A stretch of DNA of 64,000 bases from Haloplanus sp. XH21 (GTDB taxonomy: Archaea; Halobacteriota; Halobacteria; Halobacteriales; Haloferacaceae). The notes beneath the pieces are model-generated. The model was not told where the DNA came from. It worked only from the letters and a program-made list of their open reading frames with translations, and searched no databases. The stretch spans positions 1,178,001-1,242,000 of the forward strand of contig NZ_JALLPL010000001.1 of NCBI RefSeq assembly GCF_023276355.1. The letters run 5' to 3'. The position numbers and the translations under genes are program-made. Shown here one piece after another: positions 17,755 to 26,874 of this stretch; position 1 is the stretch's first letter, and every line of letters starts with the position of its first letter.

Positions 17755-18369
17755 ATGTCGAATTCGAGCGCCACCACGGAGCGGCAAGTCGACAGCAATC
17801 TGTTCATCACCGTCTCCGGACCGCCGGGGTGTGGTGCGTCGACGCTCACGGAGGGACTCGCCGAGGCGCTGGACTGTGGCTACGTCATCGGCGGCGACAT
17901 CTTCCGCGACCTCGCCGACGAGCACGATATGTCGCTCCAGCAACTCATCGCCAAGGCCGAAGAGGACGACGAGATCGATCGGGCGCTCGACCAGCGACTC
18001 CGCCGCATCGCCGAGCAGTGGGGGGCCGCGAACAAGGCGTTCATCCTCGAATCGCGGCTCGCGGGCTGGCTGGCCGGCAACCGCGCCGATCTCCGCATCT
18101 GGCTCGACGCGCCCGAGGAGGTCCGGATCGAGCGCCTCAGCGATCAAGAGGAGATCGCGGCCGTGATGCGCGTCCGCGAGGTGAGCGAGGCGGGCCGCTA
18201 CGAGAGTTACTACGGGATCGACCTCGAGGATCAGTCCTTCTACGACCTGTCGATCAACACCGCGCGGTGGGACGCCGACACCGTGCTCGACATGGTGCTC
18301 ACCGCTGTCGAGGGATACGACCCCGAATCCGACGAGGGCGCCTTCACGACCCGCGACGTCGACATCTGA
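17755..18369 (+). CDS. Cytidylate-kinase-like protein lacking the Walker A lysine
   Basis: 204 residues with the CMP-kinase layout: LFITVSGPPGCGASTLTEGL at the P-loop, then VIGGDIFRDLADEHDMSLQQ, FILESRLAGWLAG and LRIWLDAPEEVRIERL. The P-loop reads GPPGCGAST where (d)CMP kinases have GPPGSGKST, so the phosphate-binding lysine is alanine (residue 28). The remaining residues are well kept, which suggests a maintained but altered function: nucleotide binding without normal catalysis, or a lysine supplied from elsewhere. ATG 17755 is preferred to 17722 because a TATA-like CTTAAT lies before it. Confidence 0.75.
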   Translation: MSNSSATTERQVDSNLFITVSGPPGCGASTLTEGLAEALDCGYVIGGDIFRDLADEHDMSLQQLIAKAEEDDEIDRALDQRLRRIAEQWGAANKAFILESRLAGWLAGNRADLRIWLDAPEEVRIERLSDQEEIAAVMRVREVSEAGRYESYYGIDLEDQSFYDLSINTARWDADTVLDMVLTAVEGYDPESDEGAFTTRDVDI

Positions 18370-18467
18370 CGGGATCGCCGACCGCCGTCGCACTGCTTCC
18401 GCTAGCGTCGCCGCGGCAGTGCCTCGCGGATCGCCCCCGATCGATCAGCAGGAAGCCAGTAAACTAC

Positions 18468-18517
18468 CCCACCCTACTCGCTCACGGCTTCGCCGTTCGC
18501 TTCGTTGAGGGTGGGGC
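18468..18517 (-). ncRNA. Right-end hairpin of the TnpB element, candidate omega-RNA scaffold
   Basis: CCCCACCCT (18468-18476) and AGGGTGGGG (18509-18517) are perfect 9-base inverted arms around the end of tnpB; the tnpB stop codon lies inside one arm. In IS200/IS605-type elements the guide (omega) RNA overlaps the 3' end of tnpB and the right end, so this hairpin is the expected scaffold. Bases just below 18460 would then be guide or flank. Confidence 0.5.
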
Positions 18518-19751
18518 TTTCGCGTGGACTCCCGCTCTGGCCGGACTCGCCGGCAGGAGGGTCATACGCTCCGTTCGCGTTCAACATCCCGCGATTCAAG
18601 CGCACGCCTACGGGTGCGCCTCCGCCGTCCCCAGTTTGGTTCCGGCGGAGATACCGTAGTCCGATGTTTTTCGCGGCGTTGTAGTCGGCGTGGTTCTCGT
18701 AGCCGCATTTCAGACACTCGAAGCCCTCGCCGTCGCGGTTGTCCGGGTGGGTGAACCCGCAGTGTGAGCAACGGCGTGACGTGTTCTCCGGGTCCACCTG
18801 CTCCACGTCGATGCCGTGCATCTCGGCTTTGTATTCGACGTACTCGTATAACCGCTCAAACGCCCACTTGTGCCCCCACGAGGCACCCGGGAGGCGGTCG
18901 AGGATGCCGGTCAACGCCTCGAACGCGATAACCGTACAGCCGTTCTCGACGGCTCCCTCGATGATGCCGTTGGCAATCCGGTGGAGCATCATCTTGAACC
19001 GGCCCGTTTCCTTCCGACCGACCGACTGGATGTTCTGGTGGGCGTGGCGCGACCCACACCGCTGGAGTGACGCCCTGCGTTTCTCGTACTCGCGCTGCCA
19101 GTGGCCGAACTCGTGACCGCTCCAAAACGTGCCCGTCGACGTGACAGCGAGTTGGTTCACGCCGAGGTCAACGCCGAGGACTGTGCTGTGCCCGGTCGTT
19201 GCCTGCTCCGGCGTGCCAGACTCCATCTCCGCCTTTGTGCGAAGATGGAGGAACCACTCGCCGCCCTTGTTGTGGAGTTCTGCGCCCGTCACCTCGTAGT
19301 CGTCGTTGTCGAGATACCGGCTGTGAGGTGTGTCGCGGTCTGCGTCGGGCAGGACGTACGCGACTTCGATACGCCCATCTACGGTTGCCAGCGACACGTA
19401 CTCGTCGTGGAACGTGGCGCACCGTTTGTCGTACACGACGGTCGGTTGCGAGAAGTGTGGTTTGCCAGCGTACTCGCCCTGTTTCCAGCGAGCGACGACA
19501 CTCTGTACGGCGTCTGCGGCCTTGTTGCGGGCGTTCTGGACGAGATTTGCGTGCAACCGCGTCTGTTCGCGTACCCCGTCGTAGGTTTCTGCCTGCAACT
19601 GTGCCTTGCTGGTCGTCTTGTATTCGCCCTGCCAAGCGTGGTCCACGACGTAGTTGGCGGCCCACAGAAACTCATCAACTGTTTCGCGGAGAAGTGCGGC
19701 GTCGTCGCTGTCCACGTCGAGTTTGACCGGGACAGTGCGCCGCACCTCCAT
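18474..19751 (-). mobile_element. tnpB: Intact TnpB gene of an IS200/IS605 (IS1341-type) element
   Basis: 425 residues, uninterrupted. RuvC residues are all present: [13 protein letters not shown] (Asp195), [11 protein letters not shown] (Glu278) and [12 protein letters not shown] (Asp356). The C4 zinc knuckle between the last two is RCSHCGFTH and CLKCGYE (Cys328, 331, 346, 349). TnpB is the RNA-guided DNA nuclease ancestral to Cas12. No tnpA (Y1 transposase) lies nearby, so movement would depend on another element. Haloarchaeal TnpB proteins of this length are common. An A/T-rich promoter (TTAATAAATC) lies about 27 bases before the ATG. Confidence 0.9.
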
Positions 19752-19986
19752 ACGTCAGATGTATGGTTGGTGATTTATTAACGTTGAGGAGAAAGGGCGG
19801 CAACAGTTCGTGGAACGTGGTGGGGTTGTCGGCTTCCTCTCCGACCTACTCGCTCGCTTCGCTCGCTCCTTGAGGCCGGAGGCTCCGCCTCGAATACGCT
19901 GCATATCAGGGCGAGATGGTCGAAGCCGGCGAGAGTCGTTTCCAGAACGAGGGCGAGGTTCCGATGCCGGACCCGGACCGACGGTT

Positions 19987-20484
19987 CTATTCGGCGCGCT
20001 GGTCGCGGATCGCCCGCAGCACGTCCTGCCGGGCGACGATGCCGACGAGTTTCCCCTCGTCGTCGATGACCGGTAGGCGGTTGATGTCGCGTTCGTCGTC
20101 CGCCAGGAGGTCGAGAATCTCGTCGAGGTCCGCCTCGGATGGCACCGTCACCACGTCGGCGGTCATCACCTCTCGAATCGGACGGCCGGCGTGTTTCGCC
20201 AGGTCGATGCCGAGGTCGAGGTCGTCCCACGACACGTCGATGGCGTAGGTGAGCGTCTCGGTGAACGGGGGAAGACCGATCGGCAGCCAGAGCACGCGGT
20301 CCTCGGTCTGGAACAGGTGGACGAGGTCGTGTTGGGTGACGATGCCGACGACGCGGTCGTTGTCGACGACGGGAAAGCCGTTGAAGTCGGCGCGCGCGAG
20401 GCGGCCGAGCACCTCGCTCACCTCGTCGTCGGGGGCGACCGTCTCGACGTCCGTCTCCATCAGCTCGCAGGCAGTCAGCGTCAT
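19987..20484 (-). CDS. Two-CBS-domain protein
   Basis: 165 residues consisting of a CBS pair: ACELMETDVETVAPDDEVSE with FNGFPVVDNDRVVGIVTQHD, and IREVMTADVVTVPSEADLDE with RLPVIDDEGKLVGIVARQDV. A roughly 45-residue linker (LWLPIGLPPFTETLTYAID) separates them. Stand-alone CBS pairs sense adenine nucleotides and regulate partner proteins. No partner is obvious; the RNase H-like gene is divergent 88 bases away. The 235 bases between it and tnpB contain short inverted repeats but no gene I can support. Confidence 0.85.
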   Translation of the reverse strand: MTLTACELMETDVETVAPDDEVSEVLGRLARADFNGFPVVDNDRVVGIVTQHDLVHLFQTEDRVLWLPIGLPPFTETLTYAIDVSWDDLDLGIDLAKHAGRPIREVMTADVVTVPSEADLDEILDLLADDERDINRLPVIDDEGKLVGIVARQDVLRAIRDQRAE

Positions 20485-20572
20485 GCGCGGAGGGACGGCC
20501 GTCGTCCGGGTAGGTGTTTGGGTGACGACCCTCTCGCCGTACGTTTAAGTAACCCGACCGCGAAGGCAGGAT

Positions 20573-21229
20573 ATGGCCGTTCACGGCCGGTCGACGCTCC
20601 GTGATCTGTTCGACGATTCGCCAACCCCCCACATCGCGCATCCGCCGCGCACCCACCATCGCCACTTCTACGTCGCCACCGACGGCTCCTACCGAGCCGA
20701 CGGCGGCGGTCTCGGGGCGGTTATCGAGACGCGTGACGGCACGCGCGTCGCCCGGTTCGCGCTCACGGACGCGCCGCCGGACAACAACGTCGCGGAGTAT
20801 CGAGCCCTCCATCTCGGACTCGACATGCTCGCCGCGCGAGCGCCGCCCGGGTCGCGGATCGGCGTCCTCGTCGATCACGACGACCTCGCGGCCAACGTCA
20901 ATCAGGCCGTCCTCGCCGCCGCCGATCCGAGCTGGGAGCCGACACACCCCGTGACGGTGCCGATGCGGAGCGAGCACCACTGGCGCGGGATCCGTGCCCG
21001 GATCGCCAACTTCGACGCGCTCCGAGCGGCCCGGATCGACAGTCGCGTCAACCCCGCTCACCCCCTGGCGAACGCGCCGGAGCAGTACGGCCACGTCAAC
21101 GACCGCCACGACCGGTGTGTGATCCCCGCTGACGACCGGTCGTCGACCGGCGGAAGCCCCGACGCGGGCGTCGACGCCGAGCCACAGATCCCGCCCCCGT
21201 CGCGCGCCGAACGGCGCGCCAGCGACTAG
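20573..21229 (+). CDS. RNase HI-like protein with altered active site
   Basis: 218 residues. An RNase H fold is visible from residue 31: YVATDGSYRADGGGLGAVIE (Asp37), NNVAEYRALHLGLDML (Glu75) and IGVLVDHDDLAANV (Asp101). The fourth catalytic aspartate, usually in an N..AD.LAN motif, seems to be replaced: the segment reads NPAHPLANAP (His163). There is also an insertion before it and a long disordered C-terminal tail. It may have changed activity or only bind hybrids. It overlaps the convergent malic enzyme gene by 4 bases. Confidence 0.7.
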   Translation: MAVHGRSTLRDLFDDSPTPHIAHPPRTHHRHFYVATDGSYRADGGGLGAVIETRDGTRVARFALTDAPPDNNVAEYRALHLGLDMLAARAPPGSRIGVLVDHDDLAANVNQAVLAAADPSWEPTHPVTVPMRSEHHWRGIRARIANFDALRAARIDSRVNPAHPLANAPEQYGHVNDRHDRCVIPADDRSSTGGSPDAGVDAEPQIPPPSRAERRASD

Positions 21230-23487
21230 TCGTCGCGCTCCTGCGCGTCGACGACGGCGACGCCGGCGAGGTTGACGATATCCTTGACTTCGTCGCCGCG
21301 CTGGAGGACGTGGACGGGTTTGTCCATCCCGACGAGCATGGGCCCGATGGCGTCGGCACCGCCGAGACGCTGGAGGAGTTTGTAGCCGATGTTTCCGGCC
21401 TCGAGATTCGGGAAGACGAGCACGTTCGCCGGACTCTCCAACTCCGCGAAGTCGTACGTGCCCTGGAGGATGTCCTCGACGACGGCGGTGTCGGCTTGCA
21501 TCTCGCCGTCGACGGGGAAGTCGACGCTGGGATCCTCACGGAGCATTCGCGCGGCCTCACGGGGTTTGCGCGTACCCTCGTTGTCGACGCTCCCGAAGTT
21601 CGAATAGGACAGCATCGCTGCGCGCGGTTCGACGTTGAACCGCCGGGCCAACTCGCCCGTGTGCCGACCGATCTCGGCCAGTTCGGCCGCGCCCGGGTCC
21701 TGATTGACCGTCGTGTCGGCGACGAAGACGATCCGGTTGCGGAAGGCGAGCATGTAGACGCCGGCCGCGTACTCGGCGTCCTCGGCCGTGCCGATGACCT
21801 GTAGCGGCGGCCGGAGCGCCGAGGGGTAATGATGGGTTAGCCCCGTCAACAGGGCGTCCGCGTCGCCCATCTCCACCATCACGCTTCCGAAGTAGTTCGT
21901 GTCGTTGCGGACGAGTTCTTCGGCTTCGACGCGGGTGACGCCCTTGCGCTGGCGGGCCGCGTAGAGTTCCTCGACGTACGGATCGAGGTCGATGTCGGCC
22001 GGATCGACGATATCCGGATCGTAGTCGAGGCCGAGGTCGTCCATCGTCTCCCAGATGGCGTCGCGGTCGCCGAGAAGGAGCGGGCGGGCGATGCCCTCCT
22101 CTTCCATCTGGGCGGCCGCCCGGATGGTCGTGGGGTTCGTCCCCTCCGCGAGGGCGACGCGCTTGGGGTCCGTTTTCGCCTTGTTGAGGACGATGCGCAT
22201 CATCTCGCGATCCTTGCCGAGGCGGGCCTCGAGGTCCTCGACGTAGGTGTCGAGGTCGAGGTCGATCCGCGAGACGCCGCTCTCGACGGCCGCCCGCGCG
22301 ACGGCGGGCGCCACCTCGAACAGCACCCGCGGGTCGAGCGCCTTCGGGATGAGGTAGTCGGGGCCGAACTGGAGCGGTTCGTCGCCGTAGGCTTTCGCCA
22401 CCGCGTCCGGAACGTCCTCGCGCGCGAGTTCCGCGAGCGCGCGGGCGGCGGCGACTTTCATCTCCTCGTTGATCTCCGTTGCCCGCACGTCGAGCGCGCC
22501 GCGGAACATGAAGGGGAAACAGAGGACGTTGTTGACCTGGTTGGGGAAGTCGGAGCGCCCGGTCGCCGCGATGACGGTGTCGTCGCGGGCCTCCTTGGCC
22601 TCGTAATACCCGATTTCGGGTTCGGGGTTGGCCATCGCGAAGACGACGGGGTTGTCGGCCATCGACCGCACCATCGCTCGGGTGACGATGTCACCGACGG
22701 CGAGGCCGACGAAGACGTCCGCGCCGGCCATCGCGTCGGCCAGGTCGCCCGCGGGCCGATCCCTGGCAAATCGGGTCTTGTACTCGTTGACCGCGCCCGC
22801 GTCCGCGCGTTCGGTGGTGATAATCCCCGACGAATCACACATCGTGATGTTCTCACGAGGGACGCCAAGCGAGACGTAGAACTCCGCGGTGGCGATGGCG
22901 CTCGCCCCCGCGCCAGCGAAGGCGACATCGAGGGTTTCGAGGTCCTTATCGAGAATGTCGACGGCGTTGAGCAGGGCGGCGCCGGAGACGATGGCGGTGC
23001 CGTGCTGGTCGTCGTGATAGACGGGGATGTCCATCCGTTCGCGCAGGCGTGCCTCGATTTCGAAGCATTCGGGCGCCTTGATGTCCTCGACGTGGATGCC
23101 GCCGAAGGAGGGTTCGGTCAGCGAGACGGCCTCGACGATGGCGTCGGGGTCGTCCGTGTCGAGTTCGAAGTCGAAGACGTCGATGTCGGCGAAGCGCTTG
23201 AGCAGGACGCCTTTGCCCTCGATGACCGGTTTCGACGCCCGGGCGCCGATGTCGCCGAGGCCGAGCACGGCCGATCCGTTCGACACCATCCCCACGAGGT
23301 TGCCCTTGGACGTGTAGGTGTAGGCCTTCGTGGCGTCGTCGGCTATTTCGCGGCAGGGGGCGGCCACGCCGGGCGAGTACGCCAGGCTCAGATCCCGCTG
23401 TGTACTGGTCGGCTTCGTCGTCTCGATGGCGATTTTCCCCGGCGGATCGCGCCGGTGGTAGTCGAGTGCGTCTTCGTCGAGTCCCAT
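21226..23487 (-). CDS. maeB: NADP-dependent malic enzyme with phosphotransacetylase-like domain
   Basis: A 753-residue fusion. Residues 1-420 are malic enzyme: [56 protein letters not shown] and the nucleotide site [19 protein letters not shown]. Residues about 430-750 resemble phosphate acetyltransferase ([60 protein letters not shown]), which in MaeB is regulatory, probably sensing acetyl-CoA. The enzyme decarboxylates malate to pyruvate and supplies NADPH. The length matches the MaeB family. Confidence 0.93.
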   Translation of the reverse strand: MGLDEDALDYHRRDPPGKIAIETTKPTSTQRDLSLAYSPGVAAPCREIADDATKAYTYTSKGNLVGMVSNGSAVLGLGDIGARASKPVIEGKGVLLKRFADIDVFDFELDTDDPDAIVEAVSLTEPSFGGIHVEDIKAPECFEIEARLRERMDIPVYHDDQHGTAIVSGAALLNAVDILDKDLETLDVAFAGAGASAIATAEFYVSLGVPRENITMCDSSGIITTERADAGAVNEYKTRFARDRPAGDLADAMAGADVFVGLAVGDIVTRAMVRSMADNPVVFAMANPEPEIGYYEAKEARDDTVIAATGRSDFPNQVNNVLCFPFMFRGALDVRATEINEEMKVAAARALAELAREDVPDAVAKAYGDEPLQFGPDYLIPKALDPRVLFEVAPAVARAAVESGVSRIDLDLDTYVEDLEARLGKDREMMRIVLNKAKTDPKRVALAEGTNPTTIRAAAQMEEEGIARPLLLGDRDAIWETMDDLGLDYDPDIVDPADIDLDPYVEELYAARQRKGVTRVEAEELVRNDTNYFGSVMVEMGDADALLTGLTHHYPSALRPPLQVIGTAEDAEYAAGVYMLAFRNRIVFVADTTVNQDPGAAELAEIGRHTGELARRFNVEPRAAMLSYSNFGSVDNEGTRKPREAARMLREDPSVDFPVDGEMQADTAVVEDILQGTYDFAELESPANVLVFPNLEAGNIGYKLLQRLGGADAIGPMLVGMDKPVHVLQRGDEVKDIVNLAGVAVVDAQERDD

Positions 23488-23529
23488 ATCCGCGACTCGG
23501 TACGTCGCCGTATAAAGGATGTCACCCTG

Positions 23530-24828
23530 CTACGCCGACTCGGCGCCGAGCCAGGTCGCCTCGAGACCACCCGTCCAGTCACGGCGACGCTCCCACGGGA
23601 CATCGGACGGCAGGGCCGAAATGACCGTCTCCCCGGCGTGGAGGCGGTAGGCGTAGATGGTCGTGCCCTCCAGATCGTAGATGATGCGGTCCCACTCGCG
23701 ACCCGCGAAGGTGGCGGTCCCCTGGATCGAGACGGCGCCTTCTTCGGCTGCGGCGACCGCCTCCTCGGCCGCCGTGACGGACGCGAAGCGTTCGACGTAG
23801 AGCGGCGACGCGGTGAAGTTGGCGTCGGTCGTGCCGACAAAGAGCGTGATGCCCTCTTCTCGGGCGTCGGATTTGACCGGGCCGAAGAGCCCGGTGTAGA
23901 CGGGGTCGTAGTCGTCCAGCCGTTCGCGCCACGACTCGGCGTCCCGGAGCAGCGCCACGCCGTCGTCGCCGTAGGCGTAGAGTTCGTTCAGTTCGGGTTC
24001 GTTCGTGTGGTCGCGGAGCTGGTGGCCCGTCGAATGTTCGTGTGCGTGCGTGAACACCTGGTGACCGCTCGGGAACTCGTGGGTGTGTTGTGGCACGCCG
24101 TCGTCGGCTGTCGAGTCGGTGCGGTCGGGGTGTGCCCAGGTGATGAACTCGCCGTCGTCGCTCGCGAGCGCGACGATGCGGTTGTCGGCATCGGTGGGGA
24201 TCAGCATCTCGTACAGCGGGCCGTAGACGGGGCGTTGCGAGAACTCGTTGGTGATGTACGGCTGTGAGATCACGCGCTGATAGAAATTCCGGGTCGTGGC
24301 CAGCACGGACCGCTGTAACTCTCGGTCCCCGCGTTCGACGGCTCGTTCGAGGTCGCGCACGAAGACGTTGTTCCCGATCCGGAGCGCCGGCGCCACCGCG
24401 AAATGGTCGACCAGGTTCGCCTGCATGTACTCGGCGACGGACGTGGTCTGTTCGCGGAGCGTCGCGACGTCCTCCTGGGTCAGTTGGTCCGCGGATTCGA
24501 GCTCTTTGAGGGCACCGAACACTCCGTTGACTTCTCCCTGGAACCCGCTGATTGCAGCGTCGTAGTCGGTGCGGAACCAGCCGAACTCCTCGACGATGTT
24601 CGTCGTCGTCGTATCGAGGGTGGCGTGTGCGGGCGTCGCGGTCGGCGCCGCCGTCTCCGTCGGTTCGGTCGTCGTTGGCTGCGAGGTCGGTGTGGCCGTG
24701 TTCTGCGAGGACTCGCCAGCGGGGGTGTTGTTCGACTCCCCGCCGCCGAACAGGCCGAAGCAGCCGCCGAGCAAACTCGACTGGGCGACCGCCGCTACCG
24801 CGAGGATCCGCCGTCTCGTCGTAGACAT
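23530..24828 (-). CDS. Tat-exported lipoprotein of unknown function
   Basis: 432 residues. The N-terminus TTRRRILAVAAVAQSSLLGG followed by Cys is a twin-arginine signal with a lipobox (LGGC), so it is likely exported folded and lipid-anchored outside the cell. A Thr/Pro/Ser-rich spacer (about 35-70) is common in such proteins. The body has a helical part and a region rich in His (QHTHEFPSGHQVFTHAHEHS) that could bind metal, followed by an alpha/beta part. No family was recognised. Confidence 0.65.
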   Translation of the reverse strand: MSTTRRRILAVAAVAQSSLLGGCFGLFGGGESNNTPAGESSQNTATPTSQPTTTEPTETAAPTATPAHATLDTTTTNIVEEFGWFRTDYDAAISGFQGEVNGVFGALKELESADQLTQEDVATLREQTTSVAEYMQANLVDHFAVAPALRIGNNVFVRDLERAVERGDRELQRSVLATTRNFYQRVISQPYITNEFSQRPVYGPLYEMLIPTDADNRIVALASDDGEFITWAHPDRTDSTADDGVPQHTHEFPSGHQVFTHAHEHSTGHQLRDHTNEPELNELYAYGDDGVALLRDAESWRERLDDYDPVYTGLFGPVKSDAREEGITLFVGTTDANFTASPLYVERFASVTAAEEAVAAAEEGAVSIQGTATFAGREWDRIIYDLEGTTIYAYRLHAGETVISALPSDVPWERRRDWTGGLEATWLGAESA

Positions 24829-24890
24829 TCGGTGGAACCGAGGGCCGTCTACCCATTATCTCTGTCGGCCGCGAAAAAAGCGTCACACTC

Positions 24891-25025
24891 ATGAGTCGTG
24901 GTATCGTACACCACTCCATGTATCTCCCGTCACCGACGACACCCGAGGGTCTGTTCGACTACCTGATGGTGTTCCTCCTCCTCGCCGCCGTCCTGGCGTT
25001 CGCCGTCCTCTACTTCGGCGGGTAG
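24891..25025 (+). CDS. Tiny single-span membrane protein (44 aa)
   Basis: The frame reads a short polar start, then TTPEGLFDYLMVFLLLAAVL and AFAVLYFGG: one C-terminal helix. Start candidates are ATG 24891 or ATG 24918 (35 aa). An A-rich patch (GAAAAAAG, 24872-24879) would favour the shorter form as a near-leaderless product. Codon use is GC3-rich as in real genes. Function unknown. Confidence 0.45.
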   Translation: MSRGIVHHSMYLPSPTTPEGLFDYLMVFLLLAAVLAFAVLYFGG

Positions 25026-25047
25026 TCGAGGCCGTTCACCGGTGACG

Positions 25048-25467
25048 TTACGCCTCGAGGAACTCGACGAGGTTCCCCTCCGGGTCGCGGACGAAGAGGA
25101 TGCGCGTTCCGCTCTCCGTCGTTTGCGGTTCGCTCAGCGTCGCGACCGACGGATCGAGATCCGCGTAGAAGGTATCGAGATCGTCGACCGCGAGGCCCAG
25201 ATGTTTCGCGCCGGGCTGATTCACCCGCTCGGCGGCCGCATCCGCTCCCTCGGGATCGTATTCGACGAGTTCGATCCGGGCACCGCCGGCGTCGACGTGT
25301 GCGAACCGGCCGGTCGCGCCGGCCACGTCGACGGCCTCGGCGAAGGCCGTCCCGGAGACGGTAAATCGGTTACAGGGGCCGAGGCCGAGGCTGTCCCGGT
25401 AGAATTCGACCATCCGGTCGAGGTCGGTCACGGTCACGCCGAAGTGGTGGGCAGTGGGTCGAGACAT
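25048..25467 (-). CDS. VOC-family (glyoxalase/dioxygenase-fold) protein
   Basis: 139 residues in two beta-alpha-beta-beta-beta modules. Module one is AHHFGVTVTDLDRMVEFYRD; module two contains KHLGLAVDDLDTFYADL and RILFVRDPEGNLVEFLE, whose last Glu is a usual metal ligand, as is the His of AHHFG. The reaction is unknown: glyoxalase I-like, epimerase-like or fosfomycin-resistance-like members share this fold. ATG 25467 gives the standard start. Confidence 0.85.
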   Translation of the reverse strand: MSRPTAHHFGVTVTDLDRMVEFYRDSLGLGPCNRFTVSGTAFAEAVDVAGATGRFAHVDAGGARIELVEYDPEGADAAAERVNQPGAKHLGLAVDDLDTFYADLDPSVATLSEPQTTESGTRILFVRDPEGNLVEFLEA

Positions 25468-25586
25468 GTCACGCAGGCACGCGGGCGACGCCAAAGCCGC
25501 TTCGATCCGGTCGCGGTGCAGTCACACGCACGCCGGACGGCCGTCTGACGGAGCTATTTGTAGGACTCGCGCGAGACACCTATCAC

Positions 25587-25748
25587 ATGGACGAGGGAGA
25601 GGGTCTCGCGGAGATGGAAACGGTCACCGTCGAACTGGACGAGGAGACGATCGACGAGGTCGACGCGCTGGCGTTCGCCGACCACCGGGACAACCGGTCG
25701 GCGGCGATACGGACGCTGCTCGACGAGTGGCTGAAAGGCCGCGAGTGA
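25587..25748 (+). CDS. Ribbon-helix-helix (CopG-type) small DNA-binding protein
   Basis: 53 residues. METVTVELDEETIDEVDALA is the ribbon plus first helix and RSAAIRTLLDEWLKGRE the second helix of an RHH/MetJ-Arc fold, which dimerises to bind an operator. No toxin gene follows; the next feature is palindrome C1. It may act as a free-standing repressor. An ATG at 25587 with A/T-rich sequence before it (GGAGCTATTTGTAGG, about 25550-25564) fits a leaderless start. Confidence 0.75.
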   Translation: MDEGEGLAEMETVTVELDEETIDEVDALAFADHRDNRSAAIRTLLDEWLKGRE

Positions 25749-25758
25749 GTCGCGGTTA

Positions 25759-25836
25759 TACTGTCAGCTGTAAGTCGATCAAGAGATCCGCCATCCCGCG
25801 GTGACCGATCTCTTGAAACAGTTACAGCTGGCAGTA
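25759..25836. repeat. Palindromic repeat C1 (family C)
   Basis: A 78-base palindrome: TACTGTCAGCTGTAA and TTACAGCTGGCAGTA at the ends, core arms CAAGAGATC and GATCTCTTG. Read on the minus strand it contains GTAACTGTTTC and CGACTTACA, the same subterminal blocks as families A and B. Its right end directly meets the TGA of the minus-strand gene at 25837 (plus-strand TCA). Confidence 0.85.
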
Positions 25837-26199
25837 TCAGTCTTCGTCGGCTTCCGGCCCGGTTTCGAGGACTTCGATCACCGAGAGCGGCACGTCACGG
25901 AGGGCACCGCCGACTTCGCTTTTGGCGATGCGGGTGGCGTGGTTCTCTCCGTCGGCGTCGAACACTTCGATTTCGAGCAGGAGGCCGACGAGCGCGGTGT
26001 CGGCGGCGATGAAGGCCGAATCGAACGGTTCTCCGCAGGCGGGACAGGGAGTGACGCCGACTTCGACCTCGACGAACTCCTTGTCCTGTTCGTTGAGGCG
26101 TTTTCCCGCTTCGCTGACGGCGACGCCGATGGCGTCGTCGACGTTGTCGACATCACGTACGAGCCAGGCCGCCTCCATGGCGACGAGATAGTTGCTCAT
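25837..26199 (-). CDS. UPF0212/DUF555-type zinc-binding protein
   Basis: 120 residues. It begins SNYLVAMEAAWLVRDVDNVD, the start of the archaeal UPF0212 (DUF555) family, and has one CxxC (VTPCPACGEPFDSAFIAAD). The frame is open to 26262, but ATG 26199 gives the family start. Function unknown; the family is conserved across euryarchaea. Its stop codon is continuous with palindrome C1. Confidence 0.8.
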   Translation of the reverse strand: MSNYLVAMEAAWLVRDVDNVDDAIGVAVSEAGKRLNEQDKEFVEVEVGVTPCPACGEPFDSAFIAADTALVGLLLEIEVFDADGENHATRIAKSEVGGALRDVPLSVIEVLETGPEADED

Positions 26200-26258
26200 A
26201 CCATCGAAACGCCGCCGAGTGCCTCGTGTCTTGTGGTTCGTCGGTGCCAGCCGACGAT

Positions 26259-26867
26259 TCAACGCTCCCGGTCGTAGAGGGCGTCCCGCAGGTCGTCGGC
26301 GGCGAGACGGATGGTGTAGCCGGCGACGGCCTCGGCTTCAGTCCAGTCGTCACCCGTCGCGCCCTCGTCGAGTAGCGCGAGGCCGTCGTCGAGACAGGCC
26401 GTGGTCTCCGCGTACAGGTCGCGAAACATAGCTGCGCGTTCGCCGTCGAAGAAGCCGACCAGGCGCTCGTGGGTCCGACGGCTGACGAGCGTGCGTCCGA
26501 CCATGCCGCCGGCGACTCGGTGGAGCGGGTCCTCCCGCCCGCGGAGATAGGCGTGCATCGGCCCGGATCGCTCGGCGTCGTGGGCGTCGGCGGCCGTAGG
26601 CATTGCCGCCCGTATTCGGTTGAGGTGTTCGTCCTCCTGGGCCGCGACGGCCGCGAAGGCGTCCCGGCGCGAGGAGTCGGCCGCGGTGTCAGCCCACTCG
26701 CGGAACGTCTCCCGGGCAGCGTACTCGCTATCGGCGGCGGCGCGCAGGAGCGCGTCGGGGTCTGGATCGCCGTCCGAGAGAGCGACCAGAAGATCACGGG
26801 AGCCGAGCAGATCGAGCGCCTCCGCGTAGTCGGCTTCGAGCGTCCGCCGGAGTTCGTCGGCGTCCAT
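26259..26867 (-). CDS. Ferritin-like/rubrerythrin-related protein
   Basis: 202 residues, mostly helical. The four-helix di-iron pattern is suggested by DSEYAARETFREWADTAAD (a Glu in helix 1), AAVAAQEDEHLNRIRAAM (an ExxH-like pair) and later AAMFRDLYAETTACLDDGLA. It lies 7 bases downstream of a 2Fe-2S ferredoxin gene on the same strand, so the two likely form an operon. The ferredoxin may feed electrons to this protein in peroxide or iron handling, which is inference. Confidence 0.7.
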   Translation of the reverse strand: MDADELRRTLEADYAEALDLLGSRDLLVALSDGDPDPDALLRAAADSEYAARETFREWADTAADSSRRDAFAAVAAQEDEHLNRIRAAMPTAADAHDAERSGPMHAYLRGREDPLHRVAGGMVGRTLVSRRTHERLVGFFDGERAAMFRDLYAETTACLDDGLALLDEGATGDDWTEAEAVAGYTIRLAADDLRDALYDRER

Positions 26868-26874
26868 CGGTCGG

